Source: Pseudomonas sp. (GTDB lineage: Bacteria > Pseudomonadota > Gammaproteobacteria > Pseudomonadales > Pseudomonadaceae). Taken from it: DNA of 64,000 nucleotides. This document shows positions 1 to 8,424 of this stretch, in pieces; position 1 is the first letter of the stretch; each line of letters begins with the position of its first letter. The DNA lies in assembly GCF_030683065.1 (NCBI RefSeq), contig NZ_JAUXMX010000007.1, positions 1-64,000 on the forward strand, in the 5' to 3' direction. Under the pieces are notes generated by a model. It did no database searches and had not been told where the DNA came from. It was given only the letters and a program-made list of their open reading frames with translations. The position numbers and the translations under genes were made by a program.

Positions 1-343
1 GTCCGCGATGCTTTACCCTGGGCTGACAACCTTCGCGGACAAGTCCGCTCCCACAAGAACACGACCGCAGGCCGACGATGAATATCCGCCAACCACACAA
101 CCCGCACCACCACCGCCCCGAAGGAGGGGACTTGTCCGCGATGCTCTGCCCTGGGCCGACAACCTTCGCGGACAAGCCCGCTCCCACAAGAACACGACCG
201 CAGGCCGACGATGAATATCCGCCAACCACACAACCCGCACCACCACCGCCCCGCAGGAGGGGACTTGTCCGCGATGCTTTGCCCTGGGCCGGCAATCTTC
301 GCGGACAAGTCCGCTCCCACAAGAACCTGATTGGAGACCGACC
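1..343. repeat. 133-bp tandem repeat with REP pair, reaching the cueR start
   Basis: Three head-to-tail units begin at 1, 134 and 267, each exactly 133 bp apart; the array may extend left of the window. Each unit holds two facing REP-like arms (CTTGTCCGCGATG and CTTCGCGGACAAGTCCGCTC) able to fold into a stem, then a segment ending in ATGAATATC. The ATGs at 78 and 211 are in exact 133-bp register with the cueR start at 344. Units 1 and 2 match cueR over about five codons (14 of 15 bases) and then diverge. The two upstream ATGs lack a good ribosome-binding site, so they look like duplicated debris of the cueR 5' end rather than genes. Confidence 0.9.
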
Positions 344-748
344 ATGAATATCGGCCAAGCTGCGCAGAAGACCGGCCTTAGCGCCAAGATGATCCGCTAC
401 TACGAGAGCATCGAACTGCTTCCGGCCGCAGGCCGTAGCGACAGCGGTTATCGCCAGTACAGCCCACAGGATTTGCATCGCCTGGCCTTTATCAAGCGCG
501 CGCGGGATCTGGGTTTTGCCCTGGCCGAAGTGGCTCAGCTGCTGACCCTGTGGCAGGACCGCCAGCGCGCCAGTGCCGACGTAAAAGCGCTGGCTGCGGG
601 GCATATCACCGAACTCAATCGCAAGATCGCCGAACTCAGCAGCCTGCGCGACACCCTGCAGGAGCTGGTGCAACACTGCCAAGGCAACGACCGCCCCGAC
701 TGCCCGATCCTCAAGGACCTGGCGTCCAGCGGCTGCGCAAACTCGTAA
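344..748 (+). CDS. cueR: Cu(I)-responsive MerR-family regulator CueR
   Basis: MerR-type copper sensor of 134 residues that normally activates a copper-exporting P-type ATPase gene by unwinding a long-spacer promoter. The N-terminal winged helix-turn-helix (residues 1-70, starting MNIGQAAQKTGLSAKMIRYY) is followed by a dimerisation helix. The metal loop carries Cys112 and Cys120 spaced by seven residues, the same positions as the Cu(I) ligands known in E. coli CueR. GGAG precedes the ATG. No copper ATPase gene is seen downstream; a partner may lie to the left of the window. The gene's own 5' end has been copied twice upstream inside a 133-bp tandem repeat, which may affect its expression. Confidence 0.9.
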   Translation: MNIGQAAQKTGLSAKMIRYYESIELLPAAGRSDSGYRQYSPQDLHRLAFIKRARDLGFALAEVAQLLTLWQDRQRASADVKALAAGHITELNRKIAELSSLRDTLQELVQHCQGNDRPDCPILKDLASSGCANS

Positions 749-754
749 ATCCGT

Positions 755-776
755 GGTGCGCACAGCGCACCCTACG
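755..776. repeat. Dispersed GGTGCGCAC palindrome
   Basis: Imperfect palindrome with GGTGCGCAC followed by GCACCCTACG, the first of several copies in the window (others near 15556, 15770, 15983, 21161, 23062, 37135 and 42771). It lies between cueR and the HAD gene, which converge here, so it could act as a bidirectional hairpin. Confidence 0.7.
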
Positions 777-887
777 TGGCGGAGCGCTTGCCGTCGGGTG
801 TGCGGGCAGCCTAGGCCGCGCGCACCGGAATTTTGATATGTCTGACCGCGCCCAATTCTGCTTGCCCGGTAAATCCGTGGAACCCGG

Positions 888-1475
888 CTAGATCACCTGC
901 CGCAGCGCCGCACAATCCACGGCGAAGTGGTCGGCCAGTTCCGGCCAGGGGTTGTCCGGCAGATTGACCAGCACACTGTAAGCACCGGCAGCGCGAGCGC
1001 ACTCCAGGTCGAAGCGGTAATCACCGACCATCACCAGCTCGCCCGGCGCCACCTGCCAGCGTGCGGCCAGGTGCAGCAGACCGCCGGGGTGCGGCTTGGG
1101 TGGCGCCTCGTCGCGACCGAGAATGTCGGCGTTGGCAAAGCAGTCACCCAGGCCAATCGCCTGCAGCGTAACCAGCGCCAAATCGTACGCGTTGCGGGTC
1201 AGGATACCGAGTTGGCAGCCGCGTTCGTGCAACGTGTGCACCAGCTCGATGGCTCCGGGTGCTGGCTCAGCGCTCAGGGCCAGCTCGCGCTCGTGCTCCA
1301 GCAGCCAAGCGTACTTGGCAGCGGCGACATCCTCGGGCAGGGCGGCCAGGTGATGCAGGATGTCATCCGCCTGGGGAATATCCAGCGACCGCTTGATCGC
1401 CTCGAAGTCATGCACCGCCAACGTCAGGGTGCCGTCCATGTCGAATACCCAGTGGCTTGCTGTGCGCAGTTTCAT
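888..1475 (-). CDS. HAD-superfamily hydrolase, phosphatase-like
   Basis: A 195-residue HAD hydrolase of subfamily IA type, likely a soluble phosphatase of small metabolites; the substrate cannot be told from sequence. Motif I is DMDGT near residues 12-16, with the nucleophile and acid/base aspartates. Motif II is the threonine of ILTRN, motif III the lysine of PPKPHP, and motif IV GDYRFDLECA. The chosen ATG at 1475 overlaps the tesB stop as ATGA and follows a GAGG ribosome-binding site; the upstream TTG at 1481 is less likely. Translational coupling to tesB suggests one transcript. Confidence 0.85.
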   Translation of the reverse strand: MKLRTASHWVFDMDGTLTLAVHDFEAIKRSLDIPQADDILHHLAALPEDVAAAKYAWLLEHERELALSAEPAPGAIELVHTLHERGCQLGILTRNAYDLALVTLQAIGLGDCFANADILGRDEAPPKPHPGGLLHLAARWQVAPGELVMVGDYRFDLECARAAGAYSVLVNLPDNPWPELADHFAVDCAALRQVI

Positions 1476-2341
1476 TTCCAATCCTCACGGACTCGGGTCA
1501 GGCCTTCCTGAGCCACCGAGGCGACCAGCTGGCCCTGACGATTGAAGATACTGCCGCGGGAGAAGCCGCGGGCATTGCCCGACCAGGGGCTGTCCATGGC
1601 ATAGAGCAGCCAGTCGTCCATGCGCAGGTTGCCGTGGAACCACAGCGAGTGGTCGAGACTGGCGACCTGCATGAACTTCTGAAACACCGACACGCCATGG
1701 GGCAGCATCGAAGTGGTCAGCAAGTTGAAGTCGCTGGCGTAGCCGAGCAGGTATTTGTGCAGTTGCGGATCGTCCGGCAACTCGCCGGCAGCGCGGAACC
1801 ACACATACTTCACCGGCTCGCACGGCTGCGGGGCAAAGGGGTTACCGACCGTAACCGGGCGGATCTCGATCGGCTTTTCCGACACTGCCAACGCCCGCAT
1901 TCGTTCAGGCAACGAGTCGCCGATCAGCCGGGCCAGCTCGGTCTCCGACTTCAAGCCTTCCGGTCCCGGCACGTCCGGCATGCTGGTCTGGTGCTCAAAG
2001 CCCTGCTCGTCGTACTGGAACGAAGCGCTGCAGAAGAAGATCGGTTTGCCCTTCTGCACGGCGACCACGCGGCGGGTGCTGAAGCTGCCGCCGTCGCGAA
2101 TCCGCTCCACCTGATAGACCACCGGCAACGACGCATCCCCTGCGCGCAGAAAATAGCCATGCATGGAATGCACATGACGATCCGCCTCGACCGTCTGGCT
2201 GGCCGCAGAAATGCACTGCCCGAGCACCTGGCCACCGAACAGCTGACGAAAGCCCAGATCCTGACTGCGGCCACGGAAGAGGTTCTCCTCAATGGCCTCC
2301 AGACTTAACAGGGCGACCAACTCGTCCAGTACCTGACTCAT
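1472..2341 (-). CDS. tesB: Acyl-CoA thioesterase II
   Basis: A 289-residue double hot-dog thioesterase that hydrolyses medium- and long-chain acyl-CoA to free fatty acid and CoA in the cytoplasm. The length is that of TesB. The family signatures are visible: ASLDHSLWFHG carrying the catalytic aspartate and, near the C-terminus, GQLVASVAQEGLTR carrying the catalytic glutamine. AGGAG lies 8 bases before the ATG. It is the first gene of a two-gene unit, with its stop overlapping the start of the HAD hydrolase. Function is well supported by family; the physiological substrate is not known. Confidence 0.93.
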   Translation of the reverse strand: MSQVLDELVALLSLEAIEENLFRGRSQDLGFRQLFGGQVLGQCISAASQTVEADRHVHSMHGYFLRAGDASLPVVYQVERIRDGGSFSTRRVVAVQKGKPIFFCSASFQYDEQGFEHQTSMPDVPGPEGLKSETELARLIGDSLPERMRALAVSEKPIEIRPVTVGNPFAPQPCEPVKYVWFRAAGELPDDPQLHKYLLGYASDFNLLTTSMLPHGVSVFQKFMQVASLDHSLWFHGNLRMDDWLLYAMDSPWSGNARGFSRGSIFNRQGQLVASVAQEGLTRVREDWK

Positions 2342-2640
2342 GCATGTTCTCCTATCAAGCGCCTAGCGCAGTGGCAAATGGTGTTCGGGACAGGGTGAAA
2401 TGGTAAAGACTTTGCCCGCGGCTGTCGGCAATTCCGAGTAATTCAGATGGAAAATCGTCGAAATAGCCGCCGCAGAGGCCTGCAGAAAGCAAACGTGACC
2501 GATTTACCGAGACAATCATGCCAGGTTCCTGTCCGGGGACGCGAAGCACTGCGGCGGGCGTTTCGAGTCATTACGGCGCCACTTGAGTGGGGCCGGCAGC
2601 GCCAGCATACTCAGGCGCTGCCCCCAAAGAGCATCCTTGC
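2342..2640. other. Intergenic region between tesB and the deacetylase gene
   Basis: Divergent intergenic space that must hold the promoters of tesB and the deacetylase-family gene. I see no RNA gene or repeat. A 64-codon reading frame on the minus strand (2355-2549) has no recognisable similarity and is not called. Confidence 0.5.
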
Positions 2641-3588
2641 ATGCGCCTGCCGCTGGTCTATCACGACGACTACAGCCCGCCTTTCCCGGCGACGCATCGT
2701 TTCCCCATGGAAAAATTCCGCTTGCTGCGCGATCACCTGGTAGCCAGCGGCCTGACCAGCGATGCCGAGTTGCTACGCCCCGAGCTGTGCCCGCCGGAAG
2801 TGCTGGCCCTGGTCCACTGCCCTGCCTATATCGCGCGCTATATGAGCGGCGACCTGCCCCAGCAAGACCAGCGCCGCCTCGGCCTGCCGTGGAGCACGGC
2901 CTTGGCGCAACGCACCGTGCGCGCGGTTGGCGGCTCATTATTGGCGGCGGAACAGGCCTTGCAGCACGGCCTGGCTTGCCACCTGGCCGGCGGCACCCAC
3001 CACGCCCATTACGACTTCCCCTCCGGTTTCTGCATCTTCAACGACCTGGCGGTTATCGCCCGCTACCTGCTCGAAGCCGGCAAGGTACAACGGGTGCTGA
3101 TCTTCGACTGCGACGTACACCAGGGCGACGGCAGCGCCCGCCTGCTCGCCGATGTCCCCGAGGCGATCACCGTATCCCTGCACTGTGAAAAGAACTTCCC
3201 CGCGCGCAAGGCCGCCAGCGACTGGGATATTCCCCTGCCGATCGGCATGGGTGATGACGCTTACCTGAAGGTGGTGGACGACGCGCTGAACTACCTGCTG
3301 CCGCTCTACCAGCCGGACATCGTGCTGTACGACGCCGGCGTCGACGTTCACCAGGACGACGTCCTCGGCTACCTGAAGCTGACCGATGCCGGCGTCGCCG
3401 CCCGCGACACCGCGGTACTTAACCACTGCCTGAGCCGCGACATCCCGGTGGTCGGTCTGATCGGCGGCGGCTATGACAAAGACCGCCACGCCCTGGCCCG
3501 TCGCCACGGCATCCTGCACCACAGCGCAGCCAAGGTCTGGGGTGAACGTGGATTAGGCCGATTGAGCGCAGCGAAGCCCAACGGGTGA
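2641..3588 (+). CDS. Histone-deacetylase-family amidohydrolase
   Basis: A 315-residue zinc-dependent deacetylase of the HDAC/AcuC/AphA superfamily. In bacteria these remove acetyl groups from lysines or polyamines; the substrate here is unknown. The catalytic core is intact: the His-His pair in GGTHHAHYDF, zinc ligands in DCDVHQGDG (Asp and His), and the third aspartate in DAGVDVHQDD. A glycine-rich IGGGYD precedes the C-terminal helix. The ATG at 2641 (MRLPLVYHDD) is chosen because family members start just before this strand; an in-frame GTG at 2587 would add 18 non-conserved residues. No strong ribosome-binding site is seen. It stands alone, convergent with the helicase gene. Confidence 0.87.
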   Translation: MRLPLVYHDDYSPPFPATHRFPMEKFRLLRDHLVASGLTSDAELLRPELCPPEVLALVHCPAYIARYMSGDLPQQDQRRLGLPWSTALAQRTVRAVGGSLLAAEQALQHGLACHLAGGTHHAHYDFPSGFCIFNDLAVIARYLLEAGKVQRVLIFDCDVHQGDGSARLLADVPEAITVSLHCEKNFPARKAASDWDIPLPIGMGDDAYLKVVDDALNYLLPLYQPDIVLYDAGVDVHQDDVLGYLKLTDAGVAARDTAVLNHCLSRDIPVVGLIGGGYDKDRHALARRHGILHHSAAKVWGERGLGRLSAAKPNG

Positions 3589-3710
3589 TCGCAGATTCGT
3601 TGGGCTTTGTCGCTTCGGCCCCCAGGCACAACAGGCTAAGCGCCGCGCCCCATCGCACCTGGCGACTGGCGCGCGACGGCGATTGATACGTTCACCACCG
3701 CTGGTCGCCG

Positions 3711-5684
3711 TCAGCCACCGCCGCGCTGGCTGGCACGGCGCGCCAATACCTGGGTCGCGCCCTGGGTCTTCTTGGTGAACCAGAGCACCCGGCTCACGCC
3801 GCGGGTGATCGCCACATAGGCCAGGCGCAGGCCTTCATCCGCCATCGCCTGGTCGTAGCTGTTGGCAAAGAACCCCGAGTAGGCATACAGCGCGTTGCGC
3901 AGCGGGTGCGGCTGCGCCGGCATGCAATCGTCGACGATGATTGCCACTTCGGCCTGCAACCCCTTGGCGCGGTGAATGGTGTAGGCCTTGACCGGCAGTT
4001 TCTTGTCCAACTGGGCCTGAATGGCGCGCAAGGGCTCGTTGCGCCGACTGAGCAGCAGCACCGCGTTGCGGTCGGCCATGTTGCGGCTGGCAACGTGGGC
4101 GCACTGGGCCTTGATCGCCGCCAGCAACTCCGGCATCCGTGCCTTGATATCGAAGCCCTGCACCAGTTTGACCCCGTGATCGCCCGGCTGCATGGCCTTG
4201 AACGCCTTGCTGGTCTTGGCTTGCTTGCAGGCAACGCCCGCGAGCACCGCCTCACCGTCGCGGATCACCGGCTCGATGCAGCGGTAGTTAGTGGCCAGCA
4301 TCAACAGCGCGCTGCTCTTCGCCTTGCCCTTGCCCGGGAAGTGCTTGTCGAAGTTCATAAATAGCTCCGGCGAGCTGCCACGCCAGCCATAGATCGACTG
4401 CCAGTCGTCGCCGATCGCCATCAGGCTGACCGCCGTGCCCTGGCGCGCCAGGCTGCGGTGCACCGCTTGCAGCCACTGCACGATCTGCGGGGAGATGTCC
4501 TGGAACTCGTCGATCAACAGGTGATTGAACGGCGCCAGCGCCTCGACCGAGATCCCCGCCGCGCCAGCAGACAGGCGCTCGCCGAGGGCCTGGAAGGCGC
4601 CGTCGAAGGTCATCAGGCCCTGCGCCTGCAGGCAGTCGTCGAAGGCCTTGCAGAACAACACCAGCGCCTCGATAAAACTGCGCTCGCGGGCGGAGCAGGA
4701 CAGCGCCTGGGCATCTATCCGCTCGGGACGAATGCCGATGCTCTGGATAAAGCCGGCCTGCACATAAAAGGCCTCGAACAGCGGCAACGGGGTGAACTCA
4801 CCCGCCAGCGTGAAGCCATCCAGCGGCGCCTTGGCTACCCGTGGCCGCTTGCCCTCGGTGGCTTCGGCAGGCGGCGCTGGCAGCCCCAGCAAGCTGTGCA
4901 CCAACTGGCGAAACAGCGGCTCCTCGGTGTAGCACTGCTGGTAGGCCTGCTTGAGCAGGCGCTGCTGGGCCGGGCGCAGACGCGCTGAGGTCAGCGGGTT
5001 ATCCAGCTCACGGGGTGCGCCGGGCGGGTCGTCCAGTTGCTCGAACCAGCGCGGGCTGTTCAACGCCTGCTTGGCCAGCACGCCCATGGCCGAATGAAAG
5101 GTGCGCACGCACTGGCGGGCCTGCGCGGCATCAAAGGGGTACTGCCAGAAACCCAGCACCCTGAGCAATTGCTCGCGCAACTCGGCGCAGGAAGCGTTGG
5201 TGAAGGAAATCACCGTCAGCCGGCCGGGCTCGATGCCCAGATGACAGAGCATGAACACCACCCGCAGCACCAGGGTGGTGGACTTGCCCGACCCCGCCCC
5301 GGCGAAGATCCGCGTGAGCGGATGACGACCGAGGATCATCGCCCACTGCTCGTCCGACGGTGCACTGATCACCCCCGCCGCCACTGCCTGGGCGACCCGC
5401 GCGCGCATGGCCTCGACTTGCGCCGCGTCGACCGCCAGCAACGCCGGCCCGTAAATCGCGGTGCTGGCCGGCTGGCCCGTTTTACCACGCGGCCTGGCAG
5501 GCTTTTTCCCGGCACCCGCCTTGCTCGCACCCGCCGTAGTCCCGCCCTTCTTCACCCGGGCACGCGGCTTTTTCAGCGGCACCCCCACCTCGCGCTCGGC
5601 GCGCAGATAGGCCGCGGTTCGCGGAAAGTAACGCGCCAAGGCCCCGGACAAGAGCAGCGTGTAGCGCTCGACGGCAGACAACAT
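3711..5684 (-). CDS. UvrD/Rep-like superfamily 1 DNA helicase, helicase IV-like
   Basis: A 657-residue SF1A helicase, ATP-driven and 3'-5' by family. Walker A is GAGSGKST, Walker B LLIDEFQD, motif III GDDWQSIYGWRG and motif VI LAYVAITRG. The GDDWQ-IY motif resembles E. coli helicase IV more than UvrD. A lysine/alanine-rich linker of about 50 residues (KKPRARVKKGG, KPARPRGK) precedes the helicase core, perhaps a DNA-binding tail. The reading frame stays open to 5891, but the ATG at 5684 (MLSAVERYTL) is preferred: it has GGGTGGT upstream, and the preceding 69 residues look unlike protein. Role in repair or recombination is inferred. Confidence 0.88.
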   Translation of the reverse strand: MLSAVERYTLLLSGALARYFPRTAAYLRAEREVGVPLKKPRARVKKGGTTAGASKAGAGKKPARPRGKTGQPASTAIYGPALLAVDAAQVEAMRARVAQAVAAGVISAPSDEQWAMILGRHPLTRIFAGAGSGKSTTLVLRVVFMLCHLGIEPGRLTVISFTNASCAELREQLLRVLGFWQYPFDAAQARQCVRTFHSAMGVLAKQALNSPRWFEQLDDPPGAPRELDNPLTSARLRPAQQRLLKQAYQQCYTEEPLFRQLVHSLLGLPAPPAEATEGKRPRVAKAPLDGFTLAGEFTPLPLFEAFYVQAGFIQSIGIRPERIDAQALSCSARERSFIEALVLFCKAFDDCLQAQGLMTFDGAFQALGERLSAGAAGISVEALAPFNHLLIDEFQDISPQIVQWLQAVHRSLARQGTAVSLMAIGDDWQSIYGWRGSSPELFMNFDKHFPGKGKAKSSALLMLATNYRCIEPVIRDGEAVLAGVACKQAKTSKAFKAMQPGDHGVKLVQGFDIKARMPELLAAIKAQCAHVASRNMADRNAVLLLSRRNEPLRAIQAQLDKKLPVKAYTIHRAKGLQAEVAIIVDDCMPAQPHPLRNALYAYSGFFANSYDQAMADEGLRLAYVAITRGVSRVLWFTKKTQGATQVLARRASQRGGG

Positions 5685-5972
5685 TCGGCAATTACCACCC
5701 AGAGCATGAGGTATATGGCTGAATGATAAGTGTTTTTCGCCGGGGACTGGCAAGTGCTGGACCAGCGCTGCACATCGCGGGGCCAGGCTGCGGCTCGTGG
5801 CGGCGCGGAATATGTCCGCGCAGTTGTGCGAGGCCGCCGGGAGTCGGGTGGCGACGAGGTCGACTGGCGGGAAACGGCCACTAGCAGCCATCGAGCGTCT
5901 ATGAATTCTGGCGATTCAGCCCTCGGATCCACTTGTACGAAGGAGGCACCGACTGCTTTGTGATCTATTGCC
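5685..5972. other. Left junction of the accessory cassette
   Basis: Region between the helicase start and the cassette promoter. GC-rich near the helicase and turning more AT-rich after about 5940, which marks the compositional edge of the cassette. No gene, tRNA or direct repeat that would serve as an attachment site was recognised. Confidence 0.5.
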
Positions 5973-6001
5973 TTGTTGGTGTGTCAACCGAAGTGTAAAC
6001 T
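5973..6001 (+). promoter_or_regulatory. Predicted sigma-70 promoter of the three-gene cassette
   Basis: TTGTTG at 5973-5978 and TAAACT at 5996-6001 are separated by exactly 17 bases, in the AT-rich gap before the first cassette gene. Transcription would begin near 6008 and leave a leader of about 37 bases. Match to consensus is moderate; this is a prediction. Confidence 0.5.
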
Positions 6002-6044
6002 GACAACGTCATACGCTGCCTGCTACGACGACACGAGGATTGAC

Positions 6045-6848
6045 ATGAACCGACCTAGCCCCCTTTCTAACGCACCGGTGTATTTCGCGCTGGCGCAGGC
6101 GAGGTTCAATCCTGTTGCAGCCATAGCTGACTACGCCGGTAAGATTCAAGATCGCTTTCGGCGTAAGGGGTATACGGTTCTCGAAACCGAGCAGCTCCAA
6201 GGGTTCGAATTTAACGTTGGACTCCCACAACCGGGACAGTCCATGCGTGCTAATACGATTAATCATTGGTTTTTCACCAAAGCTGATCGTAGCTGCGGCT
6301 ATGTCCTGGGCCAAGACTTTCTCACCTTCCAATCGACCTGCTACGAAAGCCATCAGGACTTTTTTGATGACTTGGTTGCTGGCGTTGAGATCGTGCATGA
6401 GATCGTGCAACTTGAGGCCATCTCGCGGCTAGGGATCCGGTACTTGAATGCGATCTTGCCAAGGGATGGGGAGACGGCAGAAAACTACTTGGCTGATGGA
6501 TTGCATGGTGTTGCTGTCGGTGGCGCTGATAGGAAGTTCTCAGCCTCGGAGTCAATCTTTGAAACGCAGTGTGGGGACAGGTCCGGAACGCTGGTGACGA
6601 AAGTCTACAAAGCTTTCGGATTGGTTGGGTTTCCAGCCGACTTGGTGGCTAAGTCCGTACAGCTGCAACCGAAATTCCAGATGAATGAACAAAAGCATCA
6701 CGCAGTTATAGACATGGATCATTATCTCGAGGCTTCTTTCCCTGCGGAGAGGGAGGCGCTTTTGCCAGCTCTGGGGGCATTGCATGATGCGATAGCCGTT
6801 AGTTTTCACGCTATAGCAACTCCGCATGCTTTCGATGTCTGGGAATAG
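6045..6848 (+). CDS. TIGR04255-like protein, cassette gene 1
   Basis: A 267-residue soluble protein resembling the sporadically distributed TIGR04255 family, whose function is unknown. The N-terminal NAPVYFALAQARFNP and the central INHWFFTKADRSCGYVLGQD and EAISRLGIRYLN strands fit that family's pattern of early beta strands and a middle RLGIRY-type segment. No signal peptide or membrane segment is seen. ATG 6045 follows CGAGG; an upstream in-frame ATG at 5973 lies inside the predicted promoter and is rejected. Base composition is clearly lower in GC than the flanking helicase gene, suggesting transfer. The stop is followed after 10 bases by the next gene, so the three genes form an operon. 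Family assignment is by pattern memory. Confidence 0.7.
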   Translation: MNRPSPLSNAPVYFALAQARFNPVAAIADYAGKIQDRFRRKGYTVLETEQLQGFEFNVGLPQPGQSMRANTINHWFFTKADRSCGYVLGQDFLTFQSTCYESHQDFFDDLVAGVEIVHEIVQLEAISRLGIRYLNAILPRDGETAENYLADGLHGVAVGGADRKFSASESIFETQCGDRSGTLVTKVYKAFGLVGFPADLVAKSVQLQPKFQMNEQKHHAVIDMDHYLEASFPAEREALLPALGALHDAIAVSFHAIATPHAFDVWE

Positions 6849-6858
6849 GAGCGATGCA

Positions 6859-7485
6859 ATGTACGGTTTAGCTAACCCATCTAGTACCGGTGGTCTTGGG
6901 CGAGTAGCTCGGTCTGCTTGTTATGTCGTTGGCGCTGCCCTGTTGAGCACTGGTGCAGTTGCGATGACATCTAGTACAGAACGCTTGCAATCTTACTTCA
7001 AGGGACGTGAACACCCGTCGGCGATTGCAAGCCCGAATGGCTCTTCCCAGGTCTCTAGAATCGACGTGCGTAGCGCGCAGCAGCACCTGGAAAATATCAA
7101 ATCGGTTTTCGCGCTGCCGGTCTCCGACCTAGCTCAAGCGCTAGGGGTAACTAGGCAGTCTATTTATAAATGGATGTCGGCTAGTGCAATTCCAGAGGGT
7201 GATAACCTTTCTAGACTGGCCTCACTTAGTCGAATTGCAGATCGATTCTCAAATGCGAGAATCGAAAGAGCTGGGGCGCTTCTTTCTGTTAAGGTTTCTG
7301 GCGAGAAGTCCGTATTGGAGCTGTTCCGCTCGGGCGAAAGCGTCGATGAGTACATATCCCAGTTAGTGGCAGAAGCTACGGCTATTGATCACGCATATGA
7401 ATCGAGCGCCGTACGTAATACGGCGGCATCCGGCTCTAGTGAGTGGAGATCTAGCATCTCTATTCCTCCAGCAAGCGAAGCCTAA
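6859..7485 (+). CDS. Membrane-anchored HTH protein, cassette gene 2
   Basis: A 208-residue protein of unknown function. A hydrophobic stretch at about residues 16-37 (ARSACYVVGAALLSTGAVAM) could be a membrane anchor or uncleaved signal. It is followed by a polar linker and then a Cro/C1-type helix-turn-helix at about 88-130 (DLAQALGVTRQSIYKWMS). The C-terminus is serine-rich and probably disordered. HTH after an N-terminal anchor would place the DNA-binding domain in the cytoplasm only if the N-terminus is outside. ATG 6859 is preceded by AGGAG overlapping the previous stop; the longer in-frame start at 6826 lies within gene 1. It could regulate the cassette or act as a sensor; neither is shown. 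Confidence 0.7.
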   Translation: MYGLANPSSTGGLGRVARSACYVVGAALLSTGAVAMTSSTERLQSYFKGREHPSAIASPNGSSQVSRIDVRSAQQHLENIKSVFALPVSDLAQALGVTRQSIYKWMSASAIPEGDNLSRLASLSRIADRFSNARIERAGALLSVKVSGEKSVLELFRSGESVDEYISQLVAEATAIDHAYESSAVRNTAASGSSEWRSSISIPPASEA

Positions 7486-7498
7486 TTACGGATAACAT

Positions 7499-8320
7499 AT
7501 GACGCGAGAGATCAACTGGCGGCAGGGTAGCCTGGTGAAGCCTGAAGAGGTTGAGCGCCTAGGGCTGGTTGGTGTGAATGGATCTGCAGTCATGCTGATC
7601 ACCCATGACTGCGATATTCCTGCGGGCAATAAAGAGCCCATTCTAGAGTTCATCGTCTGCCCGAGGACAAAGGCGGATACGAATTTTCTTAATTGTCGAA
7701 ATGTGAGAAACCTTCACATCCCCTATCAAAGTGTTGATGGCCCCGTTCATTTTCACGTGAATTACCAAAATCGACATCTTGTGCCAAGGGAGCAGTTCGA
7801 AATCCTTGGTGAACCCGATGATTCATTGGAGCTCAGGGGTGAAGATAAACGCGTTTTGAAGCAATGGCTTTGCACCAGATACGGCCGTCCGGCTTATCCC
7901 AACGCTTTTGAAGATCGGCTTCGAAAGAAGAAAGGTAAGAGAACTGTCGAGTGGCATATCGCGAAGATCATTGAAGCGTGCCATGAGAACCTTTGCGGGA
8001 TGTTCATTTCGCTTGGTGATGAAAAGCACATGGAACTGCCTGATGGTGAGCCCTATGGGCTTACCATCAGCCTTGTGTATCACACTGCCGGCGGAGCCCG
8101 GGCAAGGGAAGCCTGTGAAGCTGCTGCCGCGCAGATTGGGGGGCTGTTTGAAGAAATGTACGGTCCTATCGGTGAGGCAACCGAGGTCGCGCTTGAGGTG
8201 TGTGAGGCGGTCGCAGACAGTCGATTTAGTCTGGCAGATATCATGAAGACAGATCAGTGGCGTTTGGAATGGATCAGCCTTGAGGATGAAGGGGAGTTCC
8301 TAGAGGTAGCCACAGCCTAG
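7499..8320 (+). CDS. Unknown protein with THDCDI motif, cassette gene 3
   Basis: A 273-residue soluble protein I cannot assign to a named family. It opens with NWRQGSLVKPEEV and has a strand ending in LITHDCDI at residues 32-39. The clustered His, Asp, Cys and Asp look like a metal-binding or catalytic site; this is inference. A second segment, LKQWLCTRYGRPAYPN (about 121-136), is followed by a basic stretch RLRKKKGKR. The C-terminal half contains an alternating strand/helix region, SLVYHTAGGARAREACEAA. The start is 13 bases after the gene 2 stop with a weak GGA site. Lower GC and AGA-rich codon use match genes 1 and 2. It is the last gene before two hairpin terminators. Confidence 0.68.
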   Translation: MTREINWRQGSLVKPEEVERLGLVGVNGSAVMLITHDCDIPAGNKEPILEFIVCPRTKADTNFLNCRNVRNLHIPYQSVDGPVHFHVNYQNRHLVPREQFEILGEPDDSLELRGEDKRVLKQWLCTRYGRPAYPNAFEDRLRKKKGKRTVEWHIAKIIEACHENLCGMFISLGDEKHMELPDGEPYGLTISLVYHTAGGARAREACEAAAAQIGGLFEEMYGPIGEATEVALEVCEAVADSRFSLADIMKTDQWRLEWISLEDEGEFLEVATA

Positions 8321-8328
8321 CGTGCTGC

Positions 8329-8362
8329 ACATAAAGGCCGTCAGCGATGACGGCCTTTATGT
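8329..8362. terminator. Perfect 15-bp hairpin after the cassette
   Basis: ACATAAAGGCCGTCA at 8329-8343 and TGACGGCCTTTATGT at 8348-8362 are exact reverse complements around a GCGA tetraloop, 8 bases after the gene 3 stop. There is no long T run, so termination may be partial or Rho-assisted, or the arms may protect the 3' end. Confidence 0.75.
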
Positions 8363-8424
8363 CGGTTCTTCGCGGAATCTGGGGAAAGAGCGAGTTGAAT
8401 CGGCCCTGATTTCGTAGATACTCG

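Noticed and set aside
78..347. Reading frame beginning MNIRQPHNPH within the tandem repeat
   Set aside because: It is made entirely of repeat units; its start is a copied cueR start without a ribosome-binding site.
2355..2549. 64-codon minus-strand frame between tesB and the deacetylase gene
   Set aside because: No recognisable similarity, poor start site, and it occupies the divergent promoter region.
5685..5891. N-terminal extension of the helicase
   Set aside because: Composition is unlike the rest of the protein and a better start with ribosome-binding site is at 5684.
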